Shown here: piece by piece, positions 1 through 9,178 of the stretch
Position numbering within the stretch: the first letter of the stretch is position 1
Layout: every line of letters starts with the position of its first letter
Assembly (NCBI GenBank): GCA_013822245.1
Contig: PNKE01000011.1
Coordinates: 1 to 64,000 of the forward strand
From: Candidatus Solibacter sp.
GTDB taxonomy: Bacteria > Acidobacteriota > Terriglobia > Bryobacterales > Bryobacteraceae
Length of the DNA: 64,000 nt
Reading direction: 5' to 3'
Translations under genes and position numbers: made by a program
Notes under the pieces: model-generated
What the model was told of the DNA's origin: nothing
Database searches by the model: none
Seen by the model: only the letters and a program-made list of their open reading frames with translations

Positions 1-70
1 AATCCCCCGCCTATACCGCATTTTAGGACTTCCTCCCTATGATACCTTTGGTGTTTCGGGAGGAACCCCT

Positions 71-1387
71 TTGTCCGGACTGCCTGTTTCCGCCACTGAA
101 TTGATCGCCAGAATCGAGTCCCGCAACGCCGTCTGCGGCGTCATCGGCCTCGGCTATGTTGGCCTCCCGCTCGCCGTCGAACTCGCCAAAACCGGCCAGA
201 CCGTCGTTGGCATCGACATCAGCGCTGATAAAGTCCAGTCCATCAATCAGGGTGTCAGCTACATCCAGGACGTGCCCACTGGCGAAGTCGCCGCCCTCGT
301 CAAGGCCGGCAAACTCAGCGCCACCACAGACTTCCACGCCATCCGCAAACTCGACACCATCGATATCTGCGTCCCCACCCCCCTGCGCAAGACCAAGGAC
401 CCGGATATGAGCTTCATCGATGCCGCCTGCCGCGAAATCGCCCTCCACATGAAGCCCGGCACGCTCGTCATCCTTGAATCCACCACCTACCCCGGCACCA
501 CCGACGAATTCGTCCTCCCCATGCTCGAACAGCACGGCCTCAAGGCCGGCCTCGACTTCTTCCTCTGCTTCTCACCGGAACGCGTCGATCCCGGCAACCC
601 CAATTACCAGACCAAGAACATCCCTAAAGTCGTCGGTGGCATCACCCCCGCCTGCACCGAAGTCGCCCGCCGCTTCTACTCCCTGGCGCTCGACCATGTC
701 GTCACCGTCGGCTCCACCCGCGCCGCCGAAATGGTCAAACTCCTTGAAAACACCTTCCGCATGATCAACATCGGCCTCGTCAACGAAATGGCCCTCATGT
801 GCGACCGCATGGGCATCAATGTCTGGGAGGTCATTGAAGCCGCGGCCACCAAGCCCTTCGGCTTCATGCCCTTCTACCCCGGCCCCGGACTCGGCGGCCA
901 CTGCATCCCCATTGATCCCTTCTACCTCTCCTGGAAAACCAAACAGGCCGGCATCGAGGCCCGCTTCATCGAACTCGCCGGCCAGATCAACGGCCAGATG
1001 CCTCAGTTCGTCGTCTCAAAGGTCCAGAACGCCCTCAACGACGTCGCCAAACCCGTCCGCGGCTCCCGCATCCACGTCCTCGGCGTCAGCTATAAGCGCG
1101 ACATCGACGACGTGCGCGAATCCCCCGCCATCGACATCATGCTGCTGCTCGAAAAACTCGGCGCCGAGGTCTCCTACTCCGACCCCCACATCCCCAAACT
1201 CAAACTCGACGGCCGCTCCTGGACCTCCCGCGATCTCGCCGCCGCCCTGGCCGAGTCCGACTGCGCCGTCATCGTCACTGACCACGCCGGCTTCGATTAC
1301 GCCGCCATCCTCGACCAGGCCCCGTTGATCGTCGATACCCGCAACGCCATGAAAACCTTCGACTCGCCCAAGATCATCCGCCTCTAA
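71..1387 (+). CDS. UDP-N-acetylglucosamine 6-dehydrogenase-type nucleotide-sugar dehydrogenase
   Basis: Makes a nucleotide-sugar uronic acid by two-step NAD-dependent oxidation of C6, most likely from UDP-GlcNAc or a related UDP-HexNAc (WbpA/WecC group). The Rossmann motif GLGYVGLP lies at residues 26-33. The catalytic Lys is in EMVKLLENTFR (about K223) and the catalytic Cys in GGHCIPIDP (C278). The 438-residue length is normal for the family. The start is TTG, chosen because GGGAGGAA lies just upstream; no better in-frame ATG precedes the Rossmann motif. It lies upstream of XrtA-type polysaccharide genes, so it probably supplies a uronic-acid precursor for exopolysaccharide. Family is certain; exact substrate is inferred. 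Confidence 0.9.
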   Translation: MSGLPVSATELIARIESRNAVCGVIGLGYVGLPLAVELAKTGQTVVGIDISADKVQSINQGVSYIQDVPTGEVAALVKAGKLSATTDFHAIRKLDTIDICVPTPLRKTKDPDMSFIDAACREIALHMKPGTLVILESTTYPGTTDEFVLPMLEQHGLKAGLDFFLCFSPERVDPGNPNYQTKNIPKVVGGITPACTEVARRFYSLALDHVVTVGSTRAAEMVKLLENTFRMINIGLVNEMALMCDRMGINVWEVIEAAATKPFGFMPFYPGPGLGGHCIPIDPFYLSWKTKQAGIEARFIELAGQINGQMPQFVVSKVQNALNDVAKPVRGSRIHVLGVSYKRDIDDVRESPAIDIMLLLEKLGAEVSYSDPHIPKLKLDGRSWTSRDLAAALAESDCAVIVTDHAGFDYAAILDQAPLIVDTRNAMKTFDSPKIIRL

Positions 1388-2537
1388 GCGCCGGCCTGCG
1401 CAACGAAAACGGCCGTTCGACAAACAAATACAGCGGCAGCGTCGCCAGCGACGCCAAAACGGCCGTCACCGGCAGCATCAGCCAGAATCCCGCCCCCTGC
1501 CACTCTGCCGCCGGCAGCGCCCGCTCAGCCAGCAACCCCGCCGCATGCACCCCCAGCGAATGCGCCAGGTAGAACGAGTAACTGCAATTGCCCAGCCACC
1601 TCAGCCCCGCCGCGCTCAGCGCCCCCGCCAGCCGTCCCTCGCCCGAAAACGACGCCAGCATCAGCGCATAGCTGCCCGCCCCCAACAGCAGCGTCCTCAC
1701 AATCGACGGCCACGGCTGCTGGTACGCCGGATCGGCCAGCGGATAACACGCCGCCACCGCCCCGGCCATCAGCGCCGCCGCCAGGCCCTGCGCCCAGCCC
1801 CCCGCCCTCTTGTCCTTGAAACTGTCGAATTGCTCCCAGGCCAGCATCCCCGCCGCGAACAGCAGGATCCGTGGCCTGTCCCACACCTTCAGCGGGATCC
1901 ACTCCAACTGCCCCGGAAACCACGCCATCATCCCAGCCACATACACCGCCGCCAGTCCCGCGATCAGCCCCACGCGCTCCACCCGTCGCCACCTCTCCAT
2001 CCGCAGCGCCACCACCGCCAGCGGCATCACAAGGTAAAACGCCAGTTCGTAACTCAACGACCACGCCACCGTCATCACCGCCGGCATGTCAAAGACGCCA
2101 GGAAGCAGCAGCAGGCTCCTCACTACATACGTCGCTTCGCCTCCCTCCGGCCACTTCGCCACCCCCGGTATGGCCACGAACATCGCCACATAGACCGCCA
2201 TCATCGCCAGAAACGGCGGATAGATCCTCCGCAACCTCCTGCCGATAAACCCGCCCAGCCCCACCCGCCTCTGAAGCGCCAGCGAATACACCAGATATCC
2301 GCTCAATGCGAAGAACAGATCCACCCCCGCCTGCCCCGCCGCATGGGCAAACCCCGCATAGGCCGCCGTCCATGATCCCGGCTCCGCCCACCCGGCGAAC
2401 CGCGTCGCATGGTGCACCAACAGCACCATCAGGATCGCAATCCCCCGCAACCCCTCCATCGGCACAATCCGCCCCCGGCCGCCGATTTCAAACAGCGCCG
2501 TCCAGCGGTCCCATGCCTGTTTCCAACGACTTTCCAT
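1374..2537 (-). CDS. Acyltransferase 3 family membrane protein
   Basis: Integral membrane O-acyltransferase of the OafA/YrhL (acyltransferase 3) family, which transfers acetyl or other acyl groups to cell-surface sugars. The N-terminal third reads MEGLRGIAILMVLLVHH, the usual family opening with its conserved histidine, then a series of hydrophobic helices across all 387 residues. The second family landmark is the FFALSGYLVY segment near residue 100. It is convergent with the preceding dehydrogenase gene, and the two 3' ends overlap by 14 bases. Between exopolysaccharide genes, it most likely decorates that polymer. Substrate unknown. Confidence 0.88.
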   Translation of the reverse strand: MESRWKQAWDRWTALFEIGGRGRIVPMEGLRGIAILMVLLVHHATRFAGWAEPGSWTAAYAGFAHAAGQAGVDLFFALSGYLVYSLALQRRVGLGGFIGRRLRRIYPPFLAMMAVYVAMFVAIPGVAKWPEGGEATYVVRSLLLLPGVFDMPAVMTVAWSLSYELAFYLVMPLAVVALRMERWRRVERVGLIAGLAAVYVAGMMAWFPGQLEWIPLKVWDRPRILLFAAGMLAWEQFDSFKDKRAGGWAQGLAAALMAGAVAACYPLADPAYQQPWPSIVRTLLLGAGSYALMLASFSGEGRLAGALSAAGLRWLGNCSYSFYLAHSLGVHAAGLLAERALPAAEWQGAGFWLMLPVTAVLASLATLPLYLFVERPFSLRRPALRGG

Positions 2538-2578
2538 GCCGGGTGAGCTACGATTCTATTTGATCCACCGGTTCTAAC

Positions 2579-3415
2579 GTGCGCAACATCTTCTCAGTCG
2601 ACGTCGAAGATTACTTCCACCCCAGCGAAGTCCAACGCTCCATTTCTTCGGATCAGTGGGACTCCTTCGACCGCCGCGTCGTCCCCAGCACCCAAACCGT
2701 CCTCCGCCTCCTCGCCCGCAACAACACCCGCGCCACGTTCTTCATCCTCGGCTGGGTCGCCGAAAAGGAACCCGCCCTGGTCCGCGAAATCGCCTCCGCC
2801 GGCCACGAAATCGGCTGCCATAGCTTCGGGCACCGCCTCGTCTACGATCTCACCCCCGAAGAGTTCGCCGCCGATACCAACCGCGCCTGCGACGCCATTG
2901 AAGCCGCCTGCTCCATCCGCCCCCGCATCTACCGCGCCCCCAGCTATTCCATCACCCAGCGCTCCACCTGGGCCCTCGAAGTCCTCGCCCGCCTCGGCTT
3001 CACCCACGACTCCTCCATCTACCCCATCCACCACGACCGCTACGGCATCCCCGGCTTCCCCCGCCACGCCTCCGTCCTCGAAACCCCCGCCGGCCGCATC
3101 GTCGAAGTCCCTCCCGCCGCCGTCGAATTGTCGCCCGGCAACAACATCCCCGTCGGCGGCGGCGGCTACCTCCGCATGTTGCCCTATCGCTACACCGCCG
3201 CCGGCATCCGCACCCTCAACCAAATCGACCAAATCCCCGCCTGCATCTACATCCACCCCTGGGAACTCGACCGCGCCCAGCCCAAAGTCGCCCAGGGCGT
3301 CATCTCCCGCCTCCGCACCTACCTCGGCCTCGCCGCCTTCGAGCGCAAGACCGCCCGCCTGCTCAGCGAGTTCGAATTCGGCCCCTTGGGCGAGATCATC
3401 CCCGCCGTCCAATGA
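2579..3415 (+). CDS. XrtA-locus polysaccharide deacetylase
   Basis: NodB-type polysaccharide deacetylase of the subfamily found in exosortase (XrtA/PEP-CTERM) exopolysaccharide loci, with the C-terminal DUF3473-like part. The N-terminus carries FSVDVEDYFH (D8/D11), and the metal-binding HxxxH is CHSFGH at H81 and H85. RAPSYS and IYIHPWE are later family motifs. It removes acyl groups from N-acetyl sugars in the polymer. The start is GTG at 2579; the protein then begins directly at the conserved strand, as expected for this subfamily. Its stop overlaps the next gene's ATG (ATGA), so the two are translationally coupled. Confidence 0.9.
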   Translation: MRNIFSVDVEDYFHPSEVQRSISSDQWDSFDRRVVPSTQTVLRLLARNNTRATFFILGWVAEKEPALVREIASAGHEIGCHSFGHRLVYDLTPEEFAADTNRACDAIEAACSIRPRIYRAPSYSITQRSTWALEVLARLGFTHDSSIYPIHHDRYGIPGFPRHASVLETPAGRIVEVPPAAVELSPGNNIPVGGGGYLRMLPYRYTAAGIRTLNQIDQIPACIYIHPWELDRAQPKVAQGVISRLRTYLGLAAFERKTARLLSEFEFGPLGEIIPAVQ

Positions 3416-4584
3416 ACATCCTCTACCTCTCCCACTGCGCCCCCGACCTCCCCGACAAGGGCGAAAAAATCCGCGCCCACCATTTCCTCACGCGCCTCGC
3501 CGCCCGCCACCGCGTCCACCTCGCCTGCCTCTCCCGCACCCCCGAAGAAACCGCCCGAACCCTTGCCCTCGCCCCCTCGCTCGCCTCCGTCTTCGTCTCG
3601 CAACTGTCGCACAAATCCGCCCTCGCCCGCGCCGCCGTCCGCTACGCCCTCGGCCGCAGCCTCACCGTCGAGTACTATCGCCATGGCGGACTCGCCCGCC
3701 ACCTCGCCGCCGCATCCTGGACCAACGATCTCGACGCCGTCCTGGTCTACTCCGCCGCCATGGCCGCCCACGCCCCCCCGGGCGTCCCTCTCGTCCTCGA
3801 CCTCTGCGACCTCGACTCCGAAAAGTGGTTCGAATACGACCGCCTCCGCTGCCTCCCGCTCCTCTACCGCCTCGAAGGCCAACGCCTCCGCAAGTTCGAG
3901 CAATCCGCCTGCGCCCGCGCCGCCGCGACGATCCTCATGACAGGCAACGAAGCCGCTCTCGTCCGCCAGTCCATCCCCGCCGCTCGCATCGAAATCATCG
4001 CCAACGGCGTCGACTTCAACTACTGGACCCCCGCCCCCGCGCCGGCCGCGGCGAATCCCTCACTCGCCTTCGTCGGCCAGCTCGACTACTTCCCCAACTC
4101 CTCCGGCGCCATCTGGTTCGCCCGCGACATCTTCCCCACCCTTCGCGCCGCCATCCCCGCCCTCGAATTCGTCATCGCCGGCCGTAACCCCGGCCGCGGC
4201 GTCCTCAGCCTCGCCTCTCTCCCCGGCGTCCGCGTCATCGCCTCGCCGCCCGACGTCCGCCCCATCATCGCCGCCGCTTCCGCCGTCGTCGCACCCCTCA
4301 CCCTCGCCCGCGGACTCCAGAACAAAGTCCTCGAAGCCCTCGCCATGGGCAAACGCGTCCTCGCCACCCCCCAACTTGCCCTCACCTTCGGCCAGGACCT
4401 CCCCCCCGGCATCTCTGTCTGCGACACCCCCGCCCAATACCTCGCCGCCGCCCATTCCCCAACTCTCTCCCCCAACGAACTCTCCGCCGTCCTCACCCAC
4501 CTCCGCCAAAACTTCTGCTGGGACTCCGCCGCCAACCGATTAATTTCTGTAATGGAGCATGCCTCCGCCCCTCCATCTATGTAG
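3412..4584 (+). CDS. XrtA/PEP-CTERM-type glycosyltransferase (TIGR03087-like)
   Basis: GT-B fold glycosyltransferase of about 390 residues, similar to the glycosyltransferase of PEP-CTERM/XrtA exopolysaccharide loci. Seen: an N-terminal LYLSHCAPDLPDKGEKIR segment, the DLCDLDSEKW motif mid-protein, IIANGVDFNYW at the start of the GT1 domain, and GLQNKVLEALAMGK with the nucleotide-sugar-binding Glu. It overlaps the deacetylase by 4 bases. Together with that gene it marks an exosortase-associated polysaccharide locus whose other members must lie to the left of the window. Confidence 0.88.
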   Translation: MNILYLSHCAPDLPDKGEKIRAHHFLTRLAARHRVHLACLSRTPEETARTLALAPSLASVFVSQLSHKSALARAAVRYALGRSLTVEYYRHGGLARHLAAASWTNDLDAVLVYSAAMAAHAPPGVPLVLDLCDLDSEKWFEYDRLRCLPLLYRLEGQRLRKFEQSACARAAATILMTGNEAALVRQSIPAARIEIIANGVDFNYWTPAPAPAAANPSLAFVGQLDYFPNSSGAIWFARDIFPTLRAAIPALEFVIAGRNPGRGVLSLASLPGVRVIASPPDVRPIIAAASAVVAPLTLARGLQNKVLEALAMGKRVLATPQLALTFGQDLPPGISVCDTPAQYLAAAHSPTLSPNELSAVLTHLRQNFCWDSAANRLISVMEHASAPPSM

Positions 4585-4608
4585 AATATCTGCGGAGCAA
4601 TTCCCCCC

Positions 4609-5271
4609 ATGCGCACCATTCTCTCCCTTACCCTCATCGCCCTCCCTCTCCTCGCCGCCGACATCCCCGCCGGCTTCAAGCCCATCTTCAACGGCAAGGA
4701 CACCTCCGGCTGGCACATCTCCCAGGTCAACCACCACGGCAACACTCAGGCCTGGAGCGTCAAGGACGGGGTCCTCATGGTCACCCAGGACTCCCCCGGC
4801 AACGGCGGCATCCTGCTCACCGGCAAACGCTATAAAGACTTCGAAGTCTCCCTCGAAATCAACCCCGACTTCGGCTGCGACGGCGGCCTCTTCCTTCGAT
4901 CCAATGAAAAGGGCCAGGGCTACCAGGTCATGATCGACTACCTCGAACGCGGCTCCGTCGGCGGCATCTATGGAGAAGGACTCAAGGGCGTCCGCGCCGA
5001 CAACTCCAAGGCCCGCGAATGGCAGCAGCACTGGAAAAAGGGCGAGTGGAACCACCTCCGCGCCCGCATCGAAGGCGACATCCCCCACATCCAGGTCTGG
5101 CTCAACGGCGTCCAACTCGTCGACTGGAAGGCCGAAGCCAACCACCTCATCGATGGCGCCACCGACGGCATGATCGCCGTCCAGGCCCACTTCTCCAACG
5201 AAAAGACCCCCCGCTGGGTCCAGGGCGGCTTCCACCGCTTCCGCAACATCGCCGTCAAGGAGCTAAATTAA
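4609..5271 (+). CDS. DUF1080 / 3-keto-disaccharide hydrolase family protein
   Basis: Secreted concanavalin-like protein of the DUF1080 family, now often called 3-keto-disaccharide hydrolase. It has a signal peptide of about 17 residues (hydrophobic LSLTLIALPLLAAD), then the hallmark IFNGKDTSGWH. Further family motifs are GDFEVSLEI-like, GGLFLR and GEWNHLRARIEG. At 220 residues it is a typical single-domain member. Members are known to attack glycosides that have been oxidised to a keto group at C3. The Gfo/Idh/MocA gene starting 4 bases later is the natural partner for making such ketosugars. The substrate is unknown. Confidence 0.88.
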   Translation: MRTILSLTLIALPLLAADIPAGFKPIFNGKDTSGWHISQVNHHGNTQAWSVKDGVLMVTQDSPGNGGILLTGKRYKDFEVSLEINPDFGCDGGLFLRSNEKGQGYQVMIDYLERGSVGGIYGEGLKGVRADNSKAREWQQHWKKGEWNHLRARIEGDIPHIQVWLNGVQLVDWKAEANHLIDGATDGMIAVQAHFSNEKTPRWVQGGFHRFRNIAVKELN

Positions 5272-5275
5272 CCCC

Positions 5276-6463
5276 ATGACCCGCCGCGACGCGGCCCGGG
5301 CCACCGCCATCTCGGCCCTCTCCTACTCCCGCATCCTCGGCGCCAACGACAAGATCGGACTCGGCGTCGTCGGCGCCGGCGGCCGCGGCCAGTACGTCAT
5401 GTCGCTTTTCCAGAAGCAGCCCGGCGTCGAAGTCCGCGCCGTCTGCGACGTCTATGGCGTCCGCCTCGACCAGGCCCAAGGCAAGGCCCCCGGCGCCAAG
5501 GCCTTCACCAAACATGAAGACCTCCTCGCCCTCAAGGAAGTCGACGCCGTCCTCATCGGCTCCCCCGACCACTGGCACAAAGACCACGCCTGCGACGCCA
5601 TGCAAGCCGGCAAGGACGTCTACGTCGAAAAGCCCCTCTGCCGCACCCTCGACGAAGCCCCCATGCTCGTCCGCACCGCCCGCAAGACTGCCCGTATCTG
5701 CCAGGTCGGCATCCAGCAGCGCTCCGGTCCCATCTACATCGAACCCCTCGAAAAATACGTTAAATCCGGCCGCATCGGCAAGGTCAACTGGGTCGAAGCC
5801 GTCTGGAACGACGGTCCCCCCCGTCCCTCGCCCCGCCTCACCCAGATCGCCGAAGTCCGCCAGCAACCCTCCAACCTCGACTGGGTCCGCTTCCTCGGAC
5901 CCGTCGCCTACCGCGACTGGAACCCCCGCCAGTACTTCAACTTCCGCGCCTACCTCGACTTCAACGGCGGCCGCCTCACTGACTTCGGCCACCACTGGAT
6001 GGACGTCGTCCACATGTACATGGGCGAACGCGCCCCCGATTCCGCCGTCACCGCCGGCGGCATCTTCCACTCCGGCGAAGGCCGCGACGCCCCCGACACC
6101 GTCACCGCCCTGTTCGAATACCCCGGCCTCGTCGTCAGCTTCCAGTCCCTCATCACCGGCAACCCCCTGCCCTACGGCGTCACCTTCTACGGCGATCAGG
6201 GCAAACTCCACGTTGACCGCAACCGCTACACCTTCACCCCGCCCGGCAAGGCCCCTGAAATCGAAACCCGCCACATTCCCGGCGACATCACCACAGACCA
6301 CGTCCGCAACTTCCTCGATTGCTGCAAATCCCGCAGCCTCCCCAGCGGCGACGTCGGAGTGGCCGCCATCTCCATCGTCCCGCCCCTTCTCGCCGTCAAA
6401 TCATACTTGGAGAAACGGCGCCTCAAGTTCGACGCCACCCACATGATGGTCCTTCCTGGGTGA
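5276..6463 (+). CDS. Gfo/Idh/MocA family oxidoreductase, probably Tat-exported
   Basis: NAD(P)-dependent sugar oxidoreductase. The N-terminus MTRRDAARATAISAL resembles a twin-arginine signal, followed by a Rossmann GAGGRG at residues 33-38, SPDHWH (96-101) and the family's catalytic VEKPL (residues 117-121). The C-terminal domain has DFGHHWMD. Family members with Tat signals act in the periplasm on glycosides, oxidising a ring hydroxyl to ketone. It begins 4 bases after the DUF1080 gene, with AAGGAG upstream (inside the previous gene). The two probably act in sequence on an extracellular sugar. Confidence 0.87.
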   Translation: MTRRDAARATAISALSYSRILGANDKIGLGVVGAGGRGQYVMSLFQKQPGVEVRAVCDVYGVRLDQAQGKAPGAKAFTKHEDLLALKEVDAVLIGSPDHWHKDHACDAMQAGKDVYVEKPLCRTLDEAPMLVRTARKTARICQVGIQQRSGPIYIEPLEKYVKSGRIGKVNWVEAVWNDGPPRPSPRLTQIAEVRQQPSNLDWVRFLGPVAYRDWNPRQYFNFRAYLDFNGGRLTDFGHHWMDVVHMYMGERAPDSAVTAGGIFHSGEGRDAPDTVTALFEYPGLVVSFQSLITGNPLPYGVTFYGDQGKLHVDRNRYTFTPPGKAPEIETRHIPGDITTDHVRNFLDCCKSRSLPSGDVGVAAISIVPPLLAVKSYLEKRRLKFDATHMMVLPG

Positions 6464-6474
6464 GACTAATAACA

Positions 6475-7203
6475 ATGGACTACACCTATCTCGACATCGC
6501 CAAGATGATCGACCACTCCCTGCTCAATCCCACCCTGGACGAAAAATCCCTCGATCAGGGCATCCGCCTCGCCCTCCATTACGACGCCGCCAGCGTCTGC
6601 ATCATGCCCTACGCCCTCTCCCTGTGCGCCGGCATGCTCAAGGGCAGCACCGTCCGCGCTTCCACCACCATCGGCTTCCCCCATGGCGGCCACACCACCG
6701 CCACCAAAATCGCCGAAGCCGCACAGGCCCTCGCCGACGGCGGCGAAGAGTTGGACATGGTCGTCAACATCTCGAAAGTCCTCAGCGGCGATTGGGACTA
6801 TGTCCGCCAGGACATCCGCGCCATTGTCGAACTCGCCCACCAGGCCGGTCAGAGGGTCAAAGTCATCTTCGAAAACGCTTACCTCAACGATGGCCAGAAG
6901 ATCCGCCTCTGCGGCATCTGCTCCGAGGTCAACGCCGATTGGGTCAAAACCTCCACCGGCTATGCCCCCGGCGGCGCCACCCTCGATGACCTCGCGCTCA
7001 TGCGCCGCCACTCCGCCCCCCATGTCCAGGTGAAGGCCGCCGGCGGCGTCCGTGATCTCGACGCCCTGCTCCGCGTCCGCTCGGTCGGCGCCACCCGCTG
7101 CGGGGCGACGCGAACCGCCGAAATGCTCGATGAATGCCGCCGCCGCCTTTCGCTCGACCCCCTGCCCCGCCTCGATTTCGTCACCCCCACCGGAGGATAC
7201 TGA
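6475..7203 (+). CDS. deoC: Deoxyribose-phosphate aldolase
   Basis: Class I aldolase that cleaves 2-deoxyribose 5-phosphate to glyceraldehyde 3-phosphate and acetaldehyde. The catalytic set is visible: the Schiff-base Lys in VKTSTG (K158), the second Lys in VKAAGG (K187), and the Asp in EELDMVVN (D94). At 242 residues it has the normal length. The ATG at 6475 is chosen because it follows the previous stop by 11 bases; the open frame runs further upstream only as readthrough of the oxidoreductase gene. Embedded in a sugar-catabolic run, it may serve nucleoside salvage or a related sugar phosphate. Confidence 0.92.
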   Translation: MDYTYLDIAKMIDHSLLNPTLDEKSLDQGIRLALHYDAASVCIMPYALSLCAGMLKGSTVRASTTIGFPHGGHTTATKIAEAAQALADGGEELDMVVNISKVLSGDWDYVRQDIRAIVELAHQAGQRVKVIFENAYLNDGQKIRLCGICSEVNADWVKTSTGYAPGGATLDDLALMRRHSAPHVQVKAAGGVRDLDALLRVRSVGATRCGATRTAEMLDECRRRLSLDPLPRLDFVTPTGGY

Positions 7204-7207
7204 TCTC

Positions 7208-8125
7208 ATGATGAAACTCGGCTTCGTCAGCGCCATCCTGCCCGACCTCTCGCTTGAACAGGTCGCCCAATTCGCCAAGCTCGCCGGTTATGATTGCGTC
7301 GAACTCATGTGCTGGCCCGTCGGCAAGAGCGAGCGCCGCTACGCCGGCGTCACCCACGTCGACGTGACCAACTTCAAGAAGTCCGACGCCGCCCGCGTCA
7401 ACGACATCATGGCCGCCGCCGGCGTCTCCATCAGCGGCCTGGGCTACTATCCAAATCCCCTCTGCGCCGACCCCGCCGAATCGAAGGCCTACATCGACCA
7501 CATCAAGCGGGTGATCGACGCCTCGGCCCTTCTTGGCGTCGGCATCATGAACACCTTCATCGGCCGCGACCACACCAAGACCATCGACGAAAACTGGCCG
7601 CGGTTCCTGAAGACCTGGAAGCCCGTCATCGAGCGCGCCGAAGCCAAGGGCGTGAAGGTCTGCATCGAGAACTGCCCCATGTCGTTCACCCGCGACGAAT
7701 GGCCCGGCGGCAAGAATCTCGCCGTCAGCCCGCGCGTCTGGCGCCGCATGTTCGAGGACATCCCGAACCCCAACTTCGGCCTCAACTACGACCCCTCTCA
7801 CCTCGTCTGGCAGCGCATGGACTACATCCGCCCCCTGCGCGACTTCGCCTCGCGCATCTTCCACGTCCACGCCAAGGACGCCCGCCTCGACCAGGAACGC
7901 CTCGACGACGTGGGCCTGCTCGCCTACCCGAACGAGTACCACACGCCGAAACTCCCCGGCCTGGGCGAAATCAACTGGGGCCGCTTCATGTCCATCCTGT
8001 CGAGCACCGGCTACCAGGGCTCAGTCTGCGTCGAAGTCGAGGACCGAGCCTACGAAGCCACCCTCGACAGCCGCCAGGCCGCCTTATATCAAAGCTGCCG
8101 CTACCTCCGCCAGTTCATGGCGTAG
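7208..8125 (+). CDS. Sugar phosphate isomerase/epimerase (xylose isomerase-like TIM barrel)
   Basis: AP-endonuclease-2/xylose-isomerase-like TIM barrel of 305 residues. Seen: N-terminal [17 protein letters not shown], then metal-binding motifs [15 protein letters not shown] and HVHAKDA, the usual Glu/Asp/His ligands, with VCVEVED near the end. The start at 7208 has GGAGG 11 bases upstream; ATG at 7211 is an alternative. It follows deoC by 4 bases, so DUF1080, oxidoreductase, deoC and this gene look like one operon. Such proteins isomerise keto- and aldo-sugars; the substrate cannot be told from sequence. Confidence 0.87.
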   Translation: MMKLGFVSAILPDLSLEQVAQFAKLAGYDCVELMCWPVGKSERRYAGVTHVDVTNFKKSDAARVNDIMAAAGVSISGLGYYPNPLCADPAESKAYIDHIKRVIDASALLGVGIMNTFIGRDHTKTIDENWPRFLKTWKPVIERAEAKGVKVCIENCPMSFTRDEWPGGKNLAVSPRVWRRMFEDIPNPNFGLNYDPSHLVWQRMDYIRPLRDFASRIFHVHAKDARLDQERLDDVGLLAYPNEYHTPKLPGLGEINWGRFMSILSSTGYQGSVCVEVEDRAYEATLDSRQAALYQSCRYLRQFMA

Positions 8126-8217
8126 CTCGCCAAACGCCCCTTTACACGCCTCGCTCATGAGCGCGATGGTAACGTTCGCCCTCGGGGCAGGGTCAGGCCG
8201 GGCTATGATGATAGGTC

Positions 8218-8631
8218 GTGGACCGAAAGCAACTTCAGGATCTGTCACGGGTCAGGCTGAAAGAGGCATCCGCTCTGCTTGAGTTGGGATTGGCCGACGG
8301 CGCGTTCTATCTTGCTGGCTACGCAGTGGAATGCGCTCTCAAGGCATGTATCGCAAAGGGAACTCGGCGAGGTGAGTTCCCCGACAGAAAGAAAGTCGAG
8401 TCCAGTCACTCCCACAATCTCCTTCAACTGAGCCGGGTTGCCGGGTTGGACGAGGCGTGCATCGAGCAAGCCGCGCGGGATCCGCGCTTTCGTAACAACT
8501 GGGAATACGTGCAGCTATGGTCCGAGCAGAGTCGCTACCGGAGACACCGGCTGGAGTCTGCCCGCGCACTGTTGGAAGCGGTCGGCGACCGAAGCCATGG
8601 AGTCATCTCATGGATAAAGCAGCGATGGTAA
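8218..8631 (+). CDS. HEPN domain-containing protein
   Basis: Small all-alpha protein of 137 residues that reads as a HEPN domain. The helix AFYLAGYAVECALKACIA near residues 30-47 matches the usual HEPN helix, followed by a loop and SHSHNLLQL, where many members have a (T/G)HDL motif. HEPN proteins are often RNases or nucleotide-binding partners in toxin-antitoxin and defence systems. A possible R-x6-H (RKKVESSH) exists, but it sits in the loop and may not be catalytic. Start GTG at 8218, with a possible TATGAT -10 at 8204 and little leader. It overlaps the next gene by 22 bases. Confidence 0.75.
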   Translation: MDRKQLQDLSRVRLKEASALLELGLADGAFYLAGYAVECALKACIAKGTRRGEFPDRKKVESSHSHNLLQLSRVAGLDEACIEQAARDPRFRNNWEYVQLWSEQSRYRRHRLESARALLEAVGDRSHGVISWIKQRW

Positions 8632-8993
8632 GCATAGACATCAGCAGAGGATCGGAACTCCTCGACATACTTGATCGCGCAAAAGTGAAGATCAGCGTTG
8701 CGCTCTGGGTCTTTCTGGCCGAATACGAAGACTGGCGGCTCGTGGTCTCATCCCGCCAATTCGATTCGCCCGATCCTCGCGACGCCTACAGTCTGCTTCA
8801 CGAAACGCTCGCGGCCGCCGGACTGACTCATCATAAGATCCCCGTGCTCCTCATCCTCCCGACTTCCGACCCCTTCATCAAGGAACTGCGACGATTGTTC
8901 GGCAAGACCCAATGCGTTGACGGCATGCGCCTCGGAGGCCAGATGATTGGCGGCCGGTTCGTCCAGGATGCCTACGTCTACCGTATCGTCTGA
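8610..8993 (+). CDS. Uncharacterised protein paired with the HEPN gene
   Basis: Not recognised. 127 residues, predicted alpha/beta and soluble. The start at 8610 lies inside the HEPN gene (22-base overlap); ATG at 8625 is an alternative start. It is not a MNT/nucleotidyltransferase: there is no GSxxR or paired-Asp motif, which is the usual HEPN partner. Visible features are RGSELLDILDRAKVKISVALWV near the N-terminus, a hydrophobic strand VLLILPTSD, and a Gly-rich GGQMIGGRF near the C-terminus. The tight overlap suggests the two proteins act together, perhaps as a toxin-antitoxin-like pair. That is inference from gene order only. Confidence 0.65.
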   Translation: MDKAAMVSIDISRGSELLDILDRAKVKISVALWVFLAEYEDWRLVVSSRQFDSPDPRDAYSLLHETLAAAGLTHHKIPVLLILPTSDPFIKELRRLFGKTQCVDGMRLGGQMIGGRFVQDAYVYRIV

Positions 8994-9178
8994 ATCAACC
9001 GGCAACCCCTCAGCCCCTCACCGCGCCCATCGGGAAGGCCTCGGCCGGCCCTCCCCAGGCCGCGAGCCATCACCGCAGGGCAAGCCCCGCGCGTGATCGC
9101 GAAGTAGACCCAGAAGCCGCCGTCCGCTCACGCTGAACGACCTTACCCAGGCAACGTAGAATCAGAAACGAGCAGCGC

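Noticed and set aside
2594-3412. 272-codon frame antisense to the polysaccharide deacetylase
   Set aside because: Antisense shadow made of Gly/Ala/Asp/Glu, no domain; the plus-strand gene has all catalytic motifs.
2898-4187. 429-codon plus frame over the deacetylase and glycosyltransferase
   Set aside because: Composed almost only of Pro, Arg, Ser and Ala from a shifted reading of GC-rich codons.
8152-8163. Palindrome CGCTCATGAGCG after the isomerase gene
   Set aside because: Perfect, but with no T-tract to be a terminator and no clear regulator nearby.
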